Notes: generated by a model from the sequence alone, not told the origin. A DNA stretch of 64,000 nucleotides from Actinomadura litoris (GCF_009733595.1 NZ_WOFH01000001.1:248001-312000), one strand, 5' to 3'. Positions 1 through 8,841 are shown, counted from the first letter of the stretch. Made by a program: numbers and translations.

Positions 1-71
1 CCTGGGGGAATTCATCCGCTGATCACCACCCGGACACCGAGATGTCGGGCGGGTGCGGGGAGATAGCCCAC

Positions 72-1664
72 GTGCCCGTGGGCTTGACCGACACCGCGTC
101 CCGGCGCGCCGACCCGCCGGACTCGCCGGCCCGCCGCTGGACGGACTCACCCTGGCTCGTGCCGGGGCTCCTCGGGCTGGCCTGGCTCGCGGTCCTGATC
201 CTCAACCTGCGCACGCCCGTGCCGTCCGACCAGCTCAACTACATGCTGGCGGCGGACCGCTTCCCGCACCGGGTCGAGGCCACCACCGAGATGCACCAGG
301 TGACGCGGTTCGGGCTGATCGTCCCGGTGCGGCTGGCGATCATGGTGTTCGGGTACTCGCAGGCCGCGTACGCGACGGTGCCGATCCTCGCGACGCTGAC
401 GCTGCTGCTCGGCACCTACGCGCTCGGCACGCTGCTGTTCGCGCGCCCGGCCGGGGTCGCGGCCGCCCTGATCGTCGTCGCGGCCACGCCGGTCGCCATC
501 GACTCCACCGACCTGCTGCCGGACGTGTTCGCGGCCGGGCTGTTCGTGTGCGCGCTGGCGCTCGCGGTGTGGCTGCGGCGGCGCCCGGACGCGCCTGGCC
601 CGGGGGCGCTGCTGGCCGTGGGGGCGCTGCTCGGCTGGTCCTACCTGGCCCGCGAGTTCGTCGTGTTCATGTGGCCGGTCGTCGTGGCCGTGCTGTTCCG
701 CCGGACGCGCTGGACCGGCCTGCTGTGGGTCGCGGCCCCCGTCGCCCTCATCGGGCTCGCCGAGCTCGCGCTGTGCTGGCGGCTCTACGGCGACCCGTTC
801 GCGCGGGCGCAGGCGATCCTCGGGCACGGGCAGCGGCCGTCCACGCCGAGCGTCGCCGCGTCCTACCGCGACAAGTCCCGGATGACGTACGTGCTGCGGC
901 TGCCCCACACGCTGCGCGCCTACCCGGAGGGGCGCGTCCTGAAGATCCTGATCGGCCTGACCCTGCTGGGCGGGCTGCTGCGGATGCGGCGGATCCTCGT
1001 GCTCGTGGCGGCCTGCGCGTCGCTGTGGCTGCCGCTCACGCTGCTCGGCGGCGTCCTCGACCCGAGCGCGCCCAAGCTGCGGCTGCAACTGATCCGGTAC
1101 TGGTTCCCCGTCTTCCCGGCGTTCGTCCTCGGCGGCGTCGGCCTGGTCTGGATCGCGGCGGCCGCCCTGGCCGGACGGATCCCCCGGCGCGGACGGGCGC
1201 GGGTGGCGGCGGCGGCCGCGCTGCCCGCCGCCGCGGTCCTCGCCGTCGCCGCGGTCAGCGTCGGCCCCGCCACGCACTCGTGGTGGGCGGGGCCCGCGAC
1301 CAGGGCGGGCGGCGGGACGCAACTGGAGTCCCTGCGGTCCTGGATGCGCGACAACGACCAGGGGCCCGACACGCGCGTGTGGACCGACAAGCACACGAGG
1401 CGGGTGCTCAAGGTCTACCAGGACGGCGCCTTCGGCGGGCAGGCGTGGCCGGGACGGATCCGGACCGTGCCGCCGGACGGCGAGCGGCCCCGCCCGGGGG
1501 ACCTGCTCGTGGTGTTCGACGCCGAGACCGGGCGGGTGTGCGCGCTCTGCCGGGTGTCGGCCCAGACCATGCTGCGCAATCCGGTCTGGGCCGGGCCCGG
1601 TTGGCGGCAGGTCTACGGGACCGACGACCGCGTGGTCCGCGTCTACCGGCTCGCCCCCGGCTAG
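72..1664 (+). CDS. Membrane glycosyltransferase, GT39/ArnT-like
   Basis: About 530 aa with many hydrophobic segments from residue ~30 to ~400 and a soluble C-terminal part, the layout of dolichol/polyprenol-phosphate-sugar dependent membrane glycosyltransferases (PMT/ArnT fold). An early acidic loop (PSDQLNYMLAADRF) sits where these enzymes place catalytic acidic residues after the first membrane helix. GTG at 72 is preferred over the in-frame ATG at 42 because GGGGAG lies 9 nt before it. It would transfer a sugar from a lipid carrier to an exported acceptor; the acceptor cannot be read from sequence. It has no operon partners on its strand. Confidence 0.6.
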   Translation: MPVGLTDTASRRADPPDSPARRWTDSPWLVPGLLGLAWLAVLILNLRTPVPSDQLNYMLAADRFPHRVEATTEMHQVTRFGLIVPVRLAIMVFGYSQAAYATVPILATLTLLLGTYALGTLLFARPAGVAAALIVVAATPVAIDSTDLLPDVFAAGLFVCALALAVWLRRRPDAPGPGALLAVGALLGWSYLAREFVVFMWPVVVAVLFRRTRWTGLLWVAAPVALIGLAELALCWRLYGDPFARAQAILGHGQRPSTPSVAASYRDKSRMTYVLRLPHTLRAYPEGRVLKILIGLTLLGGLLRMRRILVLVAACASLWLPLTLLGGVLDPSAPKLRLQLIRYWFPVFPAFVLGGVGLVWIAAAALAGRIPRRGRARVAAAAALPAAAVLAVAAVSVGPATHSWWAGPATRAGGGTQLESLRSWMRDNDQGPDTRVWTDKHTRRVLKVYQDGAFGGQAWPGRIRTVPPDGERPRPGDLLVVFDAETGRVCALCRVSAQTMLRNPVWAGPGWRQVYGTDDRVVRVYRLAPG

Positions 1665-1671
1665 GGGCGGA

Positions 1672-1911
1672 TCAGAGCGTGTCGGCCGAGCCGAGCGAGT
1701 CGGCGGCGCCGAGCCGCTCGCGGGCCATGCGCTCGACGAGGATCGGGACGAAGTCGCGGATGGGTCTGTCGTCGAAGCGGTGGAGGACGGCGCTCACCGT
1801 CTCGGTGACCTGACCGTCGCTGTAGGTGTCGCCGAACGACCGCCGCAGGCGGTCGGTCACCTCCTTCAAGGCCAGTGCCTCACGTACCGCCGGATCGCCC
1901 TGCGTGGACAA
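1672..1911 (-). CDS. Small three-helix-bundle protein
   Basis: 79 aa, helical throughout, with conserved-looking stretches VTDRLRRSFGDTYSDGQV and RPIRDFVPILVERMARERL. It resembles the three-helix bundle dimerization domain proteins common in actinomycetes, which stand alone or fused to phosphatases or kinases. The start is TTG at 1911, with AAGGGGG 6 nt upstream on the minus strand. It converges with the glycosyltransferase gene across 7 nt. Function is unknown; a dimerization or adaptor role is inferred from the family only. Confidence 0.6.
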   Translation of the reverse strand: MSTQGDPAVREALALKEVTDRLRRSFGDTYSDGQVTETVSAVLHRFDDRPIRDFVPILVERMARERLGAADSLGSADTL

Positions 1912-2322
1912 CGCCTGCCCCCTTGGGTTAGCGATTCATATCCCTGCCCTTTACGGTGACGTAATTATGACCCACGAACAAGGGTCGTACACGGAACCTG
2001 AAAGGTTTTGTTCCAAGGGTATGCCGATGGTATTGAGCGGGCGCTCAGCACGGAGACGATCAGCAGGACCACGCCAATTCGGCCTGCGTTCGGCGCCGGT
2101 CACACACTGTCACAGGCGAGCGTTCACACCCGTCACTCAGGACGACTCCGTGCACGGGTCCCACCAATGGCGCAACGCGTGCAAGTCGGGCGGCGACAAT
2201 ACGAGGTATTGGCATGGACTTGAAGAGTCCCCTCACGCCCGCCGCCATTGCGATTGCGGAACCGCCCGTAGCGTGGGGCGCATGTGTACTGCGGTGTCCA
2301 CGCCCGATCTCCAGGGGCGCCG
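1912..2322. other. Intergenic region, no gene seen
   Basis: 411 bp between divergent genes. The short open frames here have no ribosome binding site and no family resemblance. It must carry promoters for both flanking genes; the more A+T-rich part is about 1925-2020, but I cannot place a convincing -35/-10 pair. Confidence 0.5.
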
Positions 2323-3108
2323 ATGGCCGAGGTGACCCGGTACGCCACCGGGGCGCCCTGCTGGGTCGACCTGGCCAGCCCCGACGTCCAGGCGTCCAAG
2401 GAGTTCTACCGCGGGCTGTTCGGATGGTCCTCCTACACGCTGGCCGTCGAGGCGTTCGGCGACTACGAGGTGTTCACGCTCGGCGGCGTCCAGGGGCCCG
2501 AGGTGGCGGCCATGCAGACGCTCCTCGACAGCACCGAGGAGCCGAGTTGGACGTGCTACTTCTCCTCCCGCGACGCCGAGGCGGCCGTGCGCGCCGTGGC
2601 CGCCGCGGGCGGGCAGGAGCAGGCCGAGCCCTACCAGGTCGCCCACCTCGGCCGCATCGCCCAGTTCGCCGACACGCGCGGCGCCGACTTCGGCGTCTGG
2701 GAGCCGTATGAGTTCCACGGCGCGGCCCTGTGGGACGAGCCGTCCGCGCTCTCGTGGGTGGAGCTGGTCACGCCCGACATCGTGGAGGCCGAGCGCTTCT
2801 ACGGCGAGGTCTTCGGCTGGACGACCGTCGAGCGCCCCTACTACCGCTCCGGCTACTACGTCTGCCACGTCGACGAGCGGCCGGTCGCGGGCATGATCCC
2901 GATGGACGAGTTCTGGCCCGCCGACCACCCCACGCACTGGATGCCCTACTTCACCGTCGCCGACTGCGACGCCGCCGCCGAGCGCGCGGTCGAGCTGGGG
3001 GCGCGGCTGCGCGTCCCGCCGAGCGACGTCCCGACCGCGCGGTTCGCGGTGATGAACGACCCGGTCGGGGCGCGGCTCGCGATCGTGACCCCGGGGCGGG
3101 TGTTCTAG
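2323..3108 (+). CDS. VOC family protein (glyoxalase/bleomycin-resistance fold)
   Basis: 261 aa made of two tandem VOC modules. Each begins with the same pattern (CWVDLASPDVQASKEFYRGLFGW near residue 10 and SWVELVTPDIVEAERFYGEVFGW near residue 140, each ending in FGW). Two-module VOC proteins with this FYRGLFGW signature are common in actinomycetes (the 27 kDa antigen Cfp30B type). They bind a metal or small ligand, but their reactions are mostly unassigned. ATG at 2323 is chosen over GTG 2284 because AGGGG precedes it and the VOC fold begins a few residues later. Its stop overlaps the convergent amidohydrolase stop by 4 nt. Confidence 0.8.
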   Translation: MAEVTRYATGAPCWVDLASPDVQASKEFYRGLFGWSSYTLAVEAFGDYEVFTLGGVQGPEVAAMQTLLDSTEEPSWTCYFSSRDAEAAVRAVAAAGGQEQAEPYQVAHLGRIAQFADTRGADFGVWEPYEFHGAALWDEPSALSWVELVTPDIVEAERFYGEVFGWTTVERPYYRSGYYVCHVDERPVAGMIPMDEFWPADHPTHWMPYFTVADCDAAAERAVELGARLRVPPSDVPTARFAVMNDPVGARLAIVTPGRVF

Positions 3109-4316
3109 CGGACCTTCCCGCCCTGGACGACGTGCCGGACGTTGGCGGGGTCGGCGAGGACGGTGATGTCGGCCAGCGGGTCGCCGTCCAGCACGACCAG
3201 GTCGGCGAGCGCGCCGTCCCGCAGCGTGCCGATCTCGCCGGTCCTGCGCAGCAGCTCGGCGGCGGTGGAGGTCGCCGACCGGATGATCTCGATCGGCTCC
3301 TGGACCTTCGCGCGGATCCGGAACTCCTCGTTCTGGTAGCGGTGCGCGGGGCCGAGCAGGTCGGTGCCGAACGCGATCGCCACGCCGCCGCGCCGGGCCC
3401 GGTCGAGCGCCTCCATCCCGGCCTCCAGCACGCCCGCGGCCTTGCGGCGGCTGACCTCGGGCAGCCCGTAGGCGGCGCCCTCCCGCTCCATCGCCCAGTA
3501 GGTCGCGAGCGTCGGCACGAGGAACGCGCCGCGTTCGAGGAACAGCTCGACGCTGCGGTCGTCGATGTAGTTGCCGTGCTCGATGCTGCGGACGCCGGCC
3601 TCCAGCGCCCGGTTCACCGCCCGCGCGGTGTAGGCGTGCGCGGCGACGTACCGGTTCGCCGCCTCCGCCTCCTCCACGATCGCGCGCAGCTCCTCCATCG
3701 AGTACTGGGTGGAGTCGATGCGGTCGGTGGGGGAGGCGATCCCCCCGGCGGCGTTCACCTTGATGTGGTCGGCGCCCTTGCGCAGCTCGTCGCGGGCGGC
3801 GACGCGCACGCCGTCCACCCCGTCGGCGACCCGGTCCGAGCCGAGGCAGCACTTCAGCTCGGCGGGGGTGTCGTCGCCGCGTCCGCGCATGTCGCCGTGC
3901 CCGCCGGTCTGGCTGAGCGCGTGCCCGCAGAACGCCAGCCGCGGCCCCCGGATCAGCCCCTCGGCCTGCGCGTCGGCGAGGCCGAAGTCGGCGCCCGAGA
4001 CGTCCCGGACGGTGGTGAACCCGCGCTCAAGCATCCCCGCCATGATCCGCGCGGCGTGCGCGGCGGTGTAGGACGGCGGCCAGACCGCCAGCTCGGCCAT
4101 GTCCGCCGTCGCGGCGGCGACATGGACGTGCGCGTCGATCAGGCCGGGCAGCACCACCGCGCCGCCGGCCTCCAGCGTCTCGGCCTCGGCCGGGGCCCGC
4201 AGGCCCGGTCCGCTCTCCGCGATCCGGCCGTCCACCGACAGCAGGTCGCCTTCCCGGTACTCCCCCGACTCCACGTCGAGCAGGAGAGCGTTCCGCACCA
4301 CCAGACTCGCCACCAT
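3105..4316 (-). CDS. Metal-dependent amidohydrolase
   Basis: 403 aa amidohydrolase-superfamily enzyme. The N-terminal beta domain (1-55) leads into the metal motif DAHVH, then KVNAAGG (probable bridging lysine), AHAY, EHG and a late FGTD, the full binuclear-metal set of the imidazolonepropionase/Xaa-Pro dipeptidase group. The C-terminus (GTLRDGALADLVVLDGDPL) returns to the beta domain as usual. It probably hydrolyses a cyclic amide or dipeptide-like amide in the cytoplasm. It lies 60 bp downstream of the MBL hydrolase on the same strand, so the two may be co-transcribed under the neighbouring TetR. Confidence 0.85.
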   Translation of the reverse strand: MVASLVVRNALLLDVESGEYREGDLLSVDGRIAESGPGLRAPAEAETLEAGGAVVLPGLIDAHVHVAAATADMAELAVWPPSYTAAHAARIMAGMLERGFTTVRDVSGADFGLADAQAEGLIRGPRLAFCGHALSQTGGHGDMRGRGDDTPAELKCCLGSDRVADGVDGVRVAARDELRKGADHIKVNAAGGIASPTDRIDSTQYSMEELRAIVEEAEAANRYVAAHAYTARAVNRALEAGVRSIEHGNYIDDRSVELFLERGAFLVPTLATYWAMEREGAAYGLPEVSRRKAAGVLEAGMEALDRARRGGVAIAFGTDLLGPAHRYQNEEFRIRAKVQEPIEIIRSATSTAAELLRRTGEIGTLRDGALADLVVLDGDPLADITVLADPANVRHVVQGGKVR

Positions 4317-4376
4317 GCACCTCCGCCTCGACCGTACCGACCTTCACGATCACTGGGAAGGACGGGCGGCCGGGGC

Positions 4377-5267
4377 TCAGCGGTAGAAGGCGCGGACGGT
4401 GAGGCCGATGTACTCCCCGTGGTCCCAGGTGTCCCAGCGCCCGCGGGCGTCCGCGCCGACCGCCTCGACCGCCTCCTCGACGGGGACGCCGCCCGCGCGC
4501 AGCCGCGCCGCCTCGCCCCGGACGTGGTCGAGGTAGTCGCGCACGTCCTTGATGACCTCCGTGCCGCCCACCTCGCCGTGGCCGGGGACGACGACCTCGG
4601 GGCCGAGGGCGAGGAGGTCGTCGAGCACGCCGATCCACCGGCCCGGCTCGACGTCGGTGTCGTGCGGCGGGAAGAACGGCGCGATCGGGAACATGCGGGT
4701 CTCCAGCAGGTCGCCGCCGAACAGCGTCCCGCCGTCCACGAGGACGACCTGGTCACCGACGGTGTGCGCCGGGCCGACCTCGCGCAGCAGGACGCTCCGC
4801 CCGCCGAGGTCGATCTCCGCCTCGCCGGTGTGGACCACGTCGGGGTCGACGAGCCGCACGCCTTCGAGCTCGGCCGCGACGGCCGGCCCGAGCCCCCGGA
4901 ACATCTCGACATACCCGGCGCCCTTGCGGTGCAGCTCGTCCCGCTGGGCGCGGTTGTAGACGATCGTCGCCTCGCCCTTGAACGCCTGCGCGCCGAACCC
5001 GTGCTCGGGGTGGAAGTGGGTGAGGGTCAGGTAGAGCGGCCGATCTCCCGCCAGCCGCCTCGCCCGCTCCAGGACGTAGGCGCCGTTGCGGGGCCCGATG
5101 CCGGTGTCGACGACCAGCGCGGCGTCATCGCCGAGGACGACGCCCACGTTGGGGACGATCGGCACCCGGCGATCCGCGATCACGAACACCCCGGGCGCGA
5201 CCTCGGCCGGCTCCCCCCGGACGAGGGGCGGCGCGGACCGCTCGGGCAGCGTCGGCGAGGGGCACAT
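4377..5267 (-). CDS. MBL-fold metallo-hydrolase
   Basis: 296 aa metallo-beta-lactamase fold protein. It shows THFHPEH (HxHxxH-like metal site with Glu at the fifth position), AHTVGDQ and VVPGHGEVGG, matching the order of metal ligands in the superfamily. No signal peptide is seen, so it is cytoplasmic. ATG at 5267 is preferred over GTG 5288 because GGAG sits 5-8 nt upstream. It is divergent from the TetR gene at 5346 with two operators between, so it is the likely regulated target. The substrate is unknown. Confidence 0.8.
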   Translation of the reverse strand: MCPSPTLPERSAPPLVRGEPAEVAPGVFVIADRRVPIVPNVGVVLGDDAALVVDTGIGPRNGAYVLERARRLAGDRPLYLTLTHFHPEHGFGAQAFKGEATIVYNRAQRDELHRKGAGYVEMFRGLGPAVAAELEGVRLVDPDVVHTGEAEIDLGGRSVLLREVGPAHTVGDQVVLVDGGTLFGGDLLETRMFPIAPFFPPHDTDVEPGRWIGVLDDLLALGPEVVVPGHGEVGGTEVIKDVRDYLDHVRGEAARLRAGGVPVEEAVEAVGADARGRWDTWDHGEYIGLTVRAFYR

Positions 5268-5278
5268 GGCGGACTCCA

Positions 5279-5297
5279 ATCTGAGCACTGTTCAGAT
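5279..5297. promoter_or_regulatory. TetR-type operator, copy 1
   Basis: Perfect inverted repeat ATCTGA-N7-TCAGAT in the gap between the MBL hydrolase and the TetR gene, just upstream of the hydrolase ribosome binding site. The size and position suit a TetR dimer site. Confidence 0.65.
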
Positions 5298-5319
5298 AAC
5301 ACCTCCGAGCGTAGCGCAT

Positions 5320-5338
5320 ATCTGAACGGTGTTAAGAT
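5320..5338. promoter_or_regulatory. TetR-type operator, copy 2
   Basis: ATCTGA-N7-TAAGAT, the same repeat with one mismatch, 41 bp from copy 1. TAAGAT may also be the -10 box of the TetR gene, whose ATG lies 7 nt further on. That would give a leaderless, autorepressed transcript. Confidence 0.6.
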
Positions 5339-5345
5339 CGTCGCC

Positions 5346-6068
5346 ATGGCCAGGGCCCGCTACCACCACGGCGACCTCAGGGGCGCGCTGCTCGACGCCG
5401 CCGAGGCGCTCGTCCGCGAGCGCGGGCCCGACGGCTGGTCACTGCGCGAGGCGTCGGCCCGGGTCGGCGTCAGCCCCAGCGCCGCCTACCACCACTTCGA
5501 CTCGCGCGGCGCGCTCGTCGGCGCGCTCTCCGGGCGCGTCCTCGCCCGGCTCGGGGAACGCCTCGCACTCGACGCGGACGCCGCGTCGGCCGACCCGCTG
5601 GAACGCCTCATCGCCTACGGCCGGGGCTATGTCGCCTGGGCCGTGGACGACCCGGCCGTCGCGCGCCTGGCGTTCGGCGCCGGTGGGGCGGTCGGCCCGG
5701 TCTCGCCGCACCCGCACGACGCGCTCACCGTCGAACTCGACCGGCTGCTGGCCGGCGGCGGTCTCCCGCCCTCGGCGCGGCCCGGGGCCGAGTTCCTCTT
5801 CTGGGCCGCCGTCCACGGGCTCGCCACGCTGCTCATGGACGGCCTCGTCCGGCTGGACGGTCCCCGGGCGGTCGAGACCGAGGCCGAACGGCTCGTGCGG
5901 GCCGTCCTCGCCGGGCTGGCCCATGAGGCGCCGCCGCCGCGGGACGGGTGGCCGGCCGCCCGCTCCGCCCACTCCGACCGGGTCGCGGCGACCGGCCCGG
6001 CAACTCCGGAAAACCCGGAAAATTCACCCCGTAAAAGCTGGCGGAATCGCGCCGCGGATGCAGAATGA
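5346..6068 (+). CDS. TetR/AcrR-family transcriptional repressor
   Basis: 240 aa. The N-terminal helix-turn-helix (residues ~10-55) contains WSLREASARVGVSPSAAYHHF, the canonical TetR recognition helix. The ligand-binding part follows with AYGRGYVAWAVDDPAVARLAFG, typical of TetR_C domains. The C-terminal ~40 residues after 200 are low-complexity and probably disordered. The ATG at 5346 has no ribosome binding site and lies 7 nt after a -10-like TAAGAT, so translation may be leaderless. It most likely represses itself and the divergent MBL hydrolase/amidohydrolase genes through the two operators between them. Confidence 0.88.
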   Translation: MARARYHHGDLRGALLDAAEALVRERGPDGWSLREASARVGVSPSAAYHHFDSRGALVGALSGRVLARLGERLALDADAASADPLERLIAYGRGYVAWAVDDPAVARLAFGAGGAVGPVSPHPHDALTVELDRLLAGGGLPPSARPGAEFLFWAAVHGLATLLMDGLVRLDGPRAVETEAERLVRAVLAGLAHEAPPPRDGWPAARSAHSDRVAATGPATPENPENSPRKSWRNRAADAE

Positions 6069-6141
6069 TACTGAGGACAAATGGCATTCACGGGCGGTGG
6101 CCCGGACCGTCCGATGACCTGATGCGGCCAAGTAGCGAGAA

Positions 6142-6158
6142 AATTACGCTGCGTAATT
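6142..6158. promoter_or_regulatory. Palindrome upstream of the MetE-like gene
   Basis: AATTACG-CTG-CGTAATT, a perfect 7-bp-arm inverted repeat 34 bp before the ATG at 6193, in the promoter position. It is a candidate operator; no regulator gene for it is obvious nearby. Confidence 0.5.
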
Positions 6159-6192
6159 GAAATGGCCGATCCGGTGACCTAGGTTTCACCGC

Positions 6193-7257
6193 ATGGGCAT
6201 CCCCACCGAACCGATCGGCAGCATTCCCCGTCCCGCCGAGCTGCTGGCCGCCGTCCAGGCGCACGCCGAGGGCGGTCTCAGCGACGCCGAACTCGGCGAG
6301 GCCGGCGGCCGTGCCGTCGCCGACACGATCCAGCGCCTTGAGGAGGCCGGCTCCCCGGTCGTCACCGACGGCGAGCAGACCAAGCCGAGCTTCCTCACCT
6401 ACCCGATCGCGGGCCTGAGCGGGCTCGACCCCGACGGCGCCGTGATCCCGTTCGCCGACGGCCACACCCGGCAGCTCCCCCGGCTGGCGGCGGGACCGTT
6501 CCGCTACGCGGCGCGGGCCGAGACCTACCTGCGCGCCGCCCGGGAGCACGCGAGCGTCCCGGTCAAGCAGGCGGTCATCGCGCCGTCCGCGCTGAGCCTG
6601 CTCTACCCCGCCGACGGCATCGACGGGTACCCGACCAAGGACTTCCTCGACGACCTCGCCTCCGAGGCCGAGGCCGACATCCGGGCCTGCCTGGACGCGG
6701 GCGCGCACGCCGTCCAGCTCGACTTCACCGAGGGGCGGCTCTCGCTGAAGCTCGACCCGAGCGGCGGCCTGCTGGACGACTTCGTCGCGCTCAACAACCG
6801 GGTGCTGGAGCGGTTCGGCGACGAGGAGCGCGCCCGCATCGGCGTGCACACCTGCCCGGGCGGCGACCAGGACTCCACGCACAGCCTCGACGTCGACTAC
6901 GCCGGGCTGCTGCCGAAGCTGTTCCAGCTCAAAGCCGGCAACTTCTACGTCCAGCTCGCCAGCGAGGCCGACCCCGAGCGGGTGCTGGCGGTCATCGCCG
7001 AGCACCTGCCCGCCGACGCGCGGGTCTTCGTCGGCGTGACCGACCCGATCGACCCGCGTGTGGAGACCGCCGAGGAGGTGCGCGACCGCGTCCTGGCCGC
7101 CGCCCGCCACCTGCCGGCCGACCGCCTCGGCACCTGCGACGACTGCGGGTTCTCGCCCTTCGCCGACGACACCTCCACCTCCCGCGAGATCGCGTTCGCC
7201 AAGGTCCGCGCGCGGGTCGAGGGCACCGCGCTCGCGTCCGAGCGGCTCGGCGTCTGA
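6193..7257 (+). CDS. MetE-like cobalamin-independent methionine synthase family methyltransferase
   Basis: 354 aa, covering only the C-terminal catalytic barrel of MetE-type enzymes. It begins with the family opening IGSIPRP, and carries DGEQ, VQLDFTEGRLSL and the zinc-site region HTCPGG ... GTCDDCGFSPF near the C-terminus. Short MetE homologues of this kind act on diverse methyl or alkyl-thiol transfers rather than the folate-dependent methionine step, since they lack the N-terminal half. The gene has its own promoter region with a palindrome and is followed by the poly-G/C tract. Start at ATG 6193; the ribosome binding site is weak. Confidence 0.8.
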   Translation: MGIPTEPIGSIPRPAELLAAVQAHAEGGLSDAELGEAGGRAVADTIQRLEEAGSPVVTDGEQTKPSFLTYPIAGLSGLDPDGAVIPFADGHTRQLPRLAAGPFRYAARAETYLRAAREHASVPVKQAVIAPSALSLLYPADGIDGYPTKDFLDDLASEAEADIRACLDAGAHAVQLDFTEGRLSLKLDPSGGLLDDFVALNNRVLERFGDEERARIGVHTCPGGDQDSTHSLDVDYAGLLPKLFQLKAGNFYVQLASEADPERVLAVIAEHLPADARVFVGVTDPIDPRVETAEEVRDRVLAAARHLPADRLGTCDDCGFSPFADDTSTSREIAFAKVRARVEGTALASERLGV

Positions 7258-7260
7258 CGG

Positions 7261-7378
7261 GTGGGCGGGGGGGGGGGGGCGCGGCGCCCGCCCCCCCCCC
7301 CATCCGCGCCCCCCCCCCGGGGGGGGGGGGGGGGGGGGGGGCGGGGGGGGCGCCCCGCGCCCCCCCCCCCCCGCCCAC
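7261..7378. other. Poly-G/poly-C tract; probable bidirectional terminator with doubtful sequence
   Basis: Between two convergent genes lie homopolymer runs (13 G at 7267-7279, 11 C at 7291-7301, 10 C at 7309-7318, 23 G at 7319-7341). The outer ends, GTGGGCGGG at 7261 and CCCGCCCAC at 7370, are complementary, so a strong GC hairpin terminator probably stands here. The long pure runs inside look like a consensus failure rather than real DNA. Confidence 0.6.
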
Positions 7379-7383
7379 AGAGG

Positions 7384-8688
7384 TCAGCCCCGGAGGCGTT
7401 CGGCGAGCCAGCCCGACATCGCGCGGACGCCGACCCCGATCGCCCGCAGGTCCGGGTCGAAGCCGCCGAAGTGCGGGTAGCAGGTCGTGATGTCCGCACC
7501 CGGCCGCCGGACGCCGAGGAAGGTGAACGTGCCGGGCATGCGGTCGAGGAACAGCGCGAAGTCCTCGCCGTTGAAGGGGAACGCGGCGTGCAGCTCGGTG
7601 GTGGCGCCGGGGCCGAACGTGCCGCGCAGGTGCCGGTTCAGCGCGAGCGCGTCCTTCTCCGGGCAGACCATCGCCGGGAACGGGTCGGCGGAGAAGTCGA
7701 CGCGCGCGCCCTCGTAGGCTGCGGCGACCCGGCCGATCTGCTCCCTGACCTCCACATACCGTTCCTCGGGCCAGCAGCGGTAGGCCACCTCCACCGTGCC
7801 CCGGCCCGCCGCGTCCGGCTCGCCGGTCCTCGCGTTGGTCAGGATGAACCGCGCCAGCGGGCCGTCCGGGGTCTCCAGTTCGCGGACGACCCGCTCGTAG
7901 TCGGCGTGCGTCTCCGGGAACGCCACCGTGCCGAGCCCGTTGATCTCGGCGGCGAGGCGCCGCGCCCGCTCCGCCGCGTCCGGCCCCGGCACCGCGATGG
8001 TGGGACGGTCGAGCCCCGGCAGCCCCACCCCCGGCGTGACCGCCAGCCGGCCGACCGGGAACGGTCCGCAGTGCAGCGCGTGGATCTCCTCGGGGCGGGT
8101 CCACTCCAGCACCCCGGCGTCGATCATCGCGCGGGCGCCCATCAGCGCCTCCTCGCCGGGCTGGAAGAAGAACACGAGCCGGCCGCCGAGCCGGTCCCGC
8201 AGGCGCGCGAGGACCTGCGCGACGCCGACGCCGATCGCGGTGTGCAGATCGTGCCCGCAGCAGTGCGCGACCTCCGCTCCGCCCTCGATCTGGTCGCCGG
8301 GAGGCACCGCGTCCATGTCGGCGCGGTAGGCGACGGTGCGGCCGGGGAGCGCGCCGTCCAGCACGCCGACGACGCCGGTCCCGCCCACGCCGCGCCGCAC
8401 CGAGAGCCCGGCCGCGCGGAGCCGGGCCGCCACCAGCGCGGCGGTGCGCCGCTCCTCGCCCGCGGCCTCCGGGTGCCGGTGGATGTCGTCGCGCAACGCG
8501 ATCAGGCCGCGGTCGAGACGCGCCGCGACCGCGTCGATCCGCCCCTGCTCGATCGCGTTCGGCCGGGATGCGCCTCCCGCGTCGGCGTGGGCGGGCAGCA
8601 CGGAGCCGAACGCGGCCCCGACCCCCGCGGCGGTGGCGCCGCCGAGCAGGGTCCGACGGGTCAGAACGGGCTTCTTGGACTGTGACAC
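7384..8688 (-). CDS. Tat-exported M20-family amidohydrolase
   Basis: 434 aa. A twin-arginine signal (LTRRTLLGGATAAGVGAAFG) opens the protein and ends near PAHADA. The catalytic domain has YRADMDAVPPGD and CCGHDLHTA, the metal and cysteine motifs of the M20 aminoacylase/indole-acetyl-amino-acid hydrolase group, and a dimerization lid in the middle. It should release an acyl or amino acid group from an amide outside the membrane. GTG at 8688 is chosen because GGGGGAAAGG stands directly upstream and the Tat motif follows. The longer frame to 8805 adds an implausible leader. Confidence 0.85.
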   Translation of the reverse strand: MSQSKKPVLTRRTLLGGATAAGVGAAFGSVLPAHADAGGASRPNAIEQGRIDAVAARLDRGLIALRDDIHRHPEAAGEERRTAALVAARLRAAGLSVRRGVGGTGVVGVLDGALPGRTVAYRADMDAVPPGDQIEGGAEVAHCCGHDLHTAIGVGVAQVLARLRDRLGGRLVFFFQPGEEALMGARAMIDAGVLEWTRPEEIHALHCGPFPVGRLAVTPGVGLPGLDRPTIAVPGPDAAERARRLAAEINGLGTVAFPETHADYERVVRELETPDGPLARFILTNARTGEPDAAGRGTVEVAYRCWPEERYVEVREQIGRVAAAYEGARVDFSADPFPAMVCPEKDALALNRHLRGTFGPGATTELHAAFPFNGEDFALFLDRMPGTFTFLGVRRPGADITTCYPHFGGFDPDLRAIGVGVRAMSGWLAERLRG

Positions 8689-8841
8689 CTTTCCCCCAGG
8701 GATAGTGGAGCGAATCGGTGGGCCGCCATACGAAACGCTAGGAGCCGCCGCGCCGGGCGGTCTCCCCTCCAGAGCGCCATCCGCCGCCTCGCCCAAAGGT
8801 CTCAATGGTGATCAGACCCGAGGCTTTAGACTGGACATACA

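Noticed and set aside
2730..5345. Extension of the TetR frame far upstream (1112 codons in all)
   Set aside because: The extension is antisense to the amidohydrolase and MBL genes; TetR itself starts at 5346.
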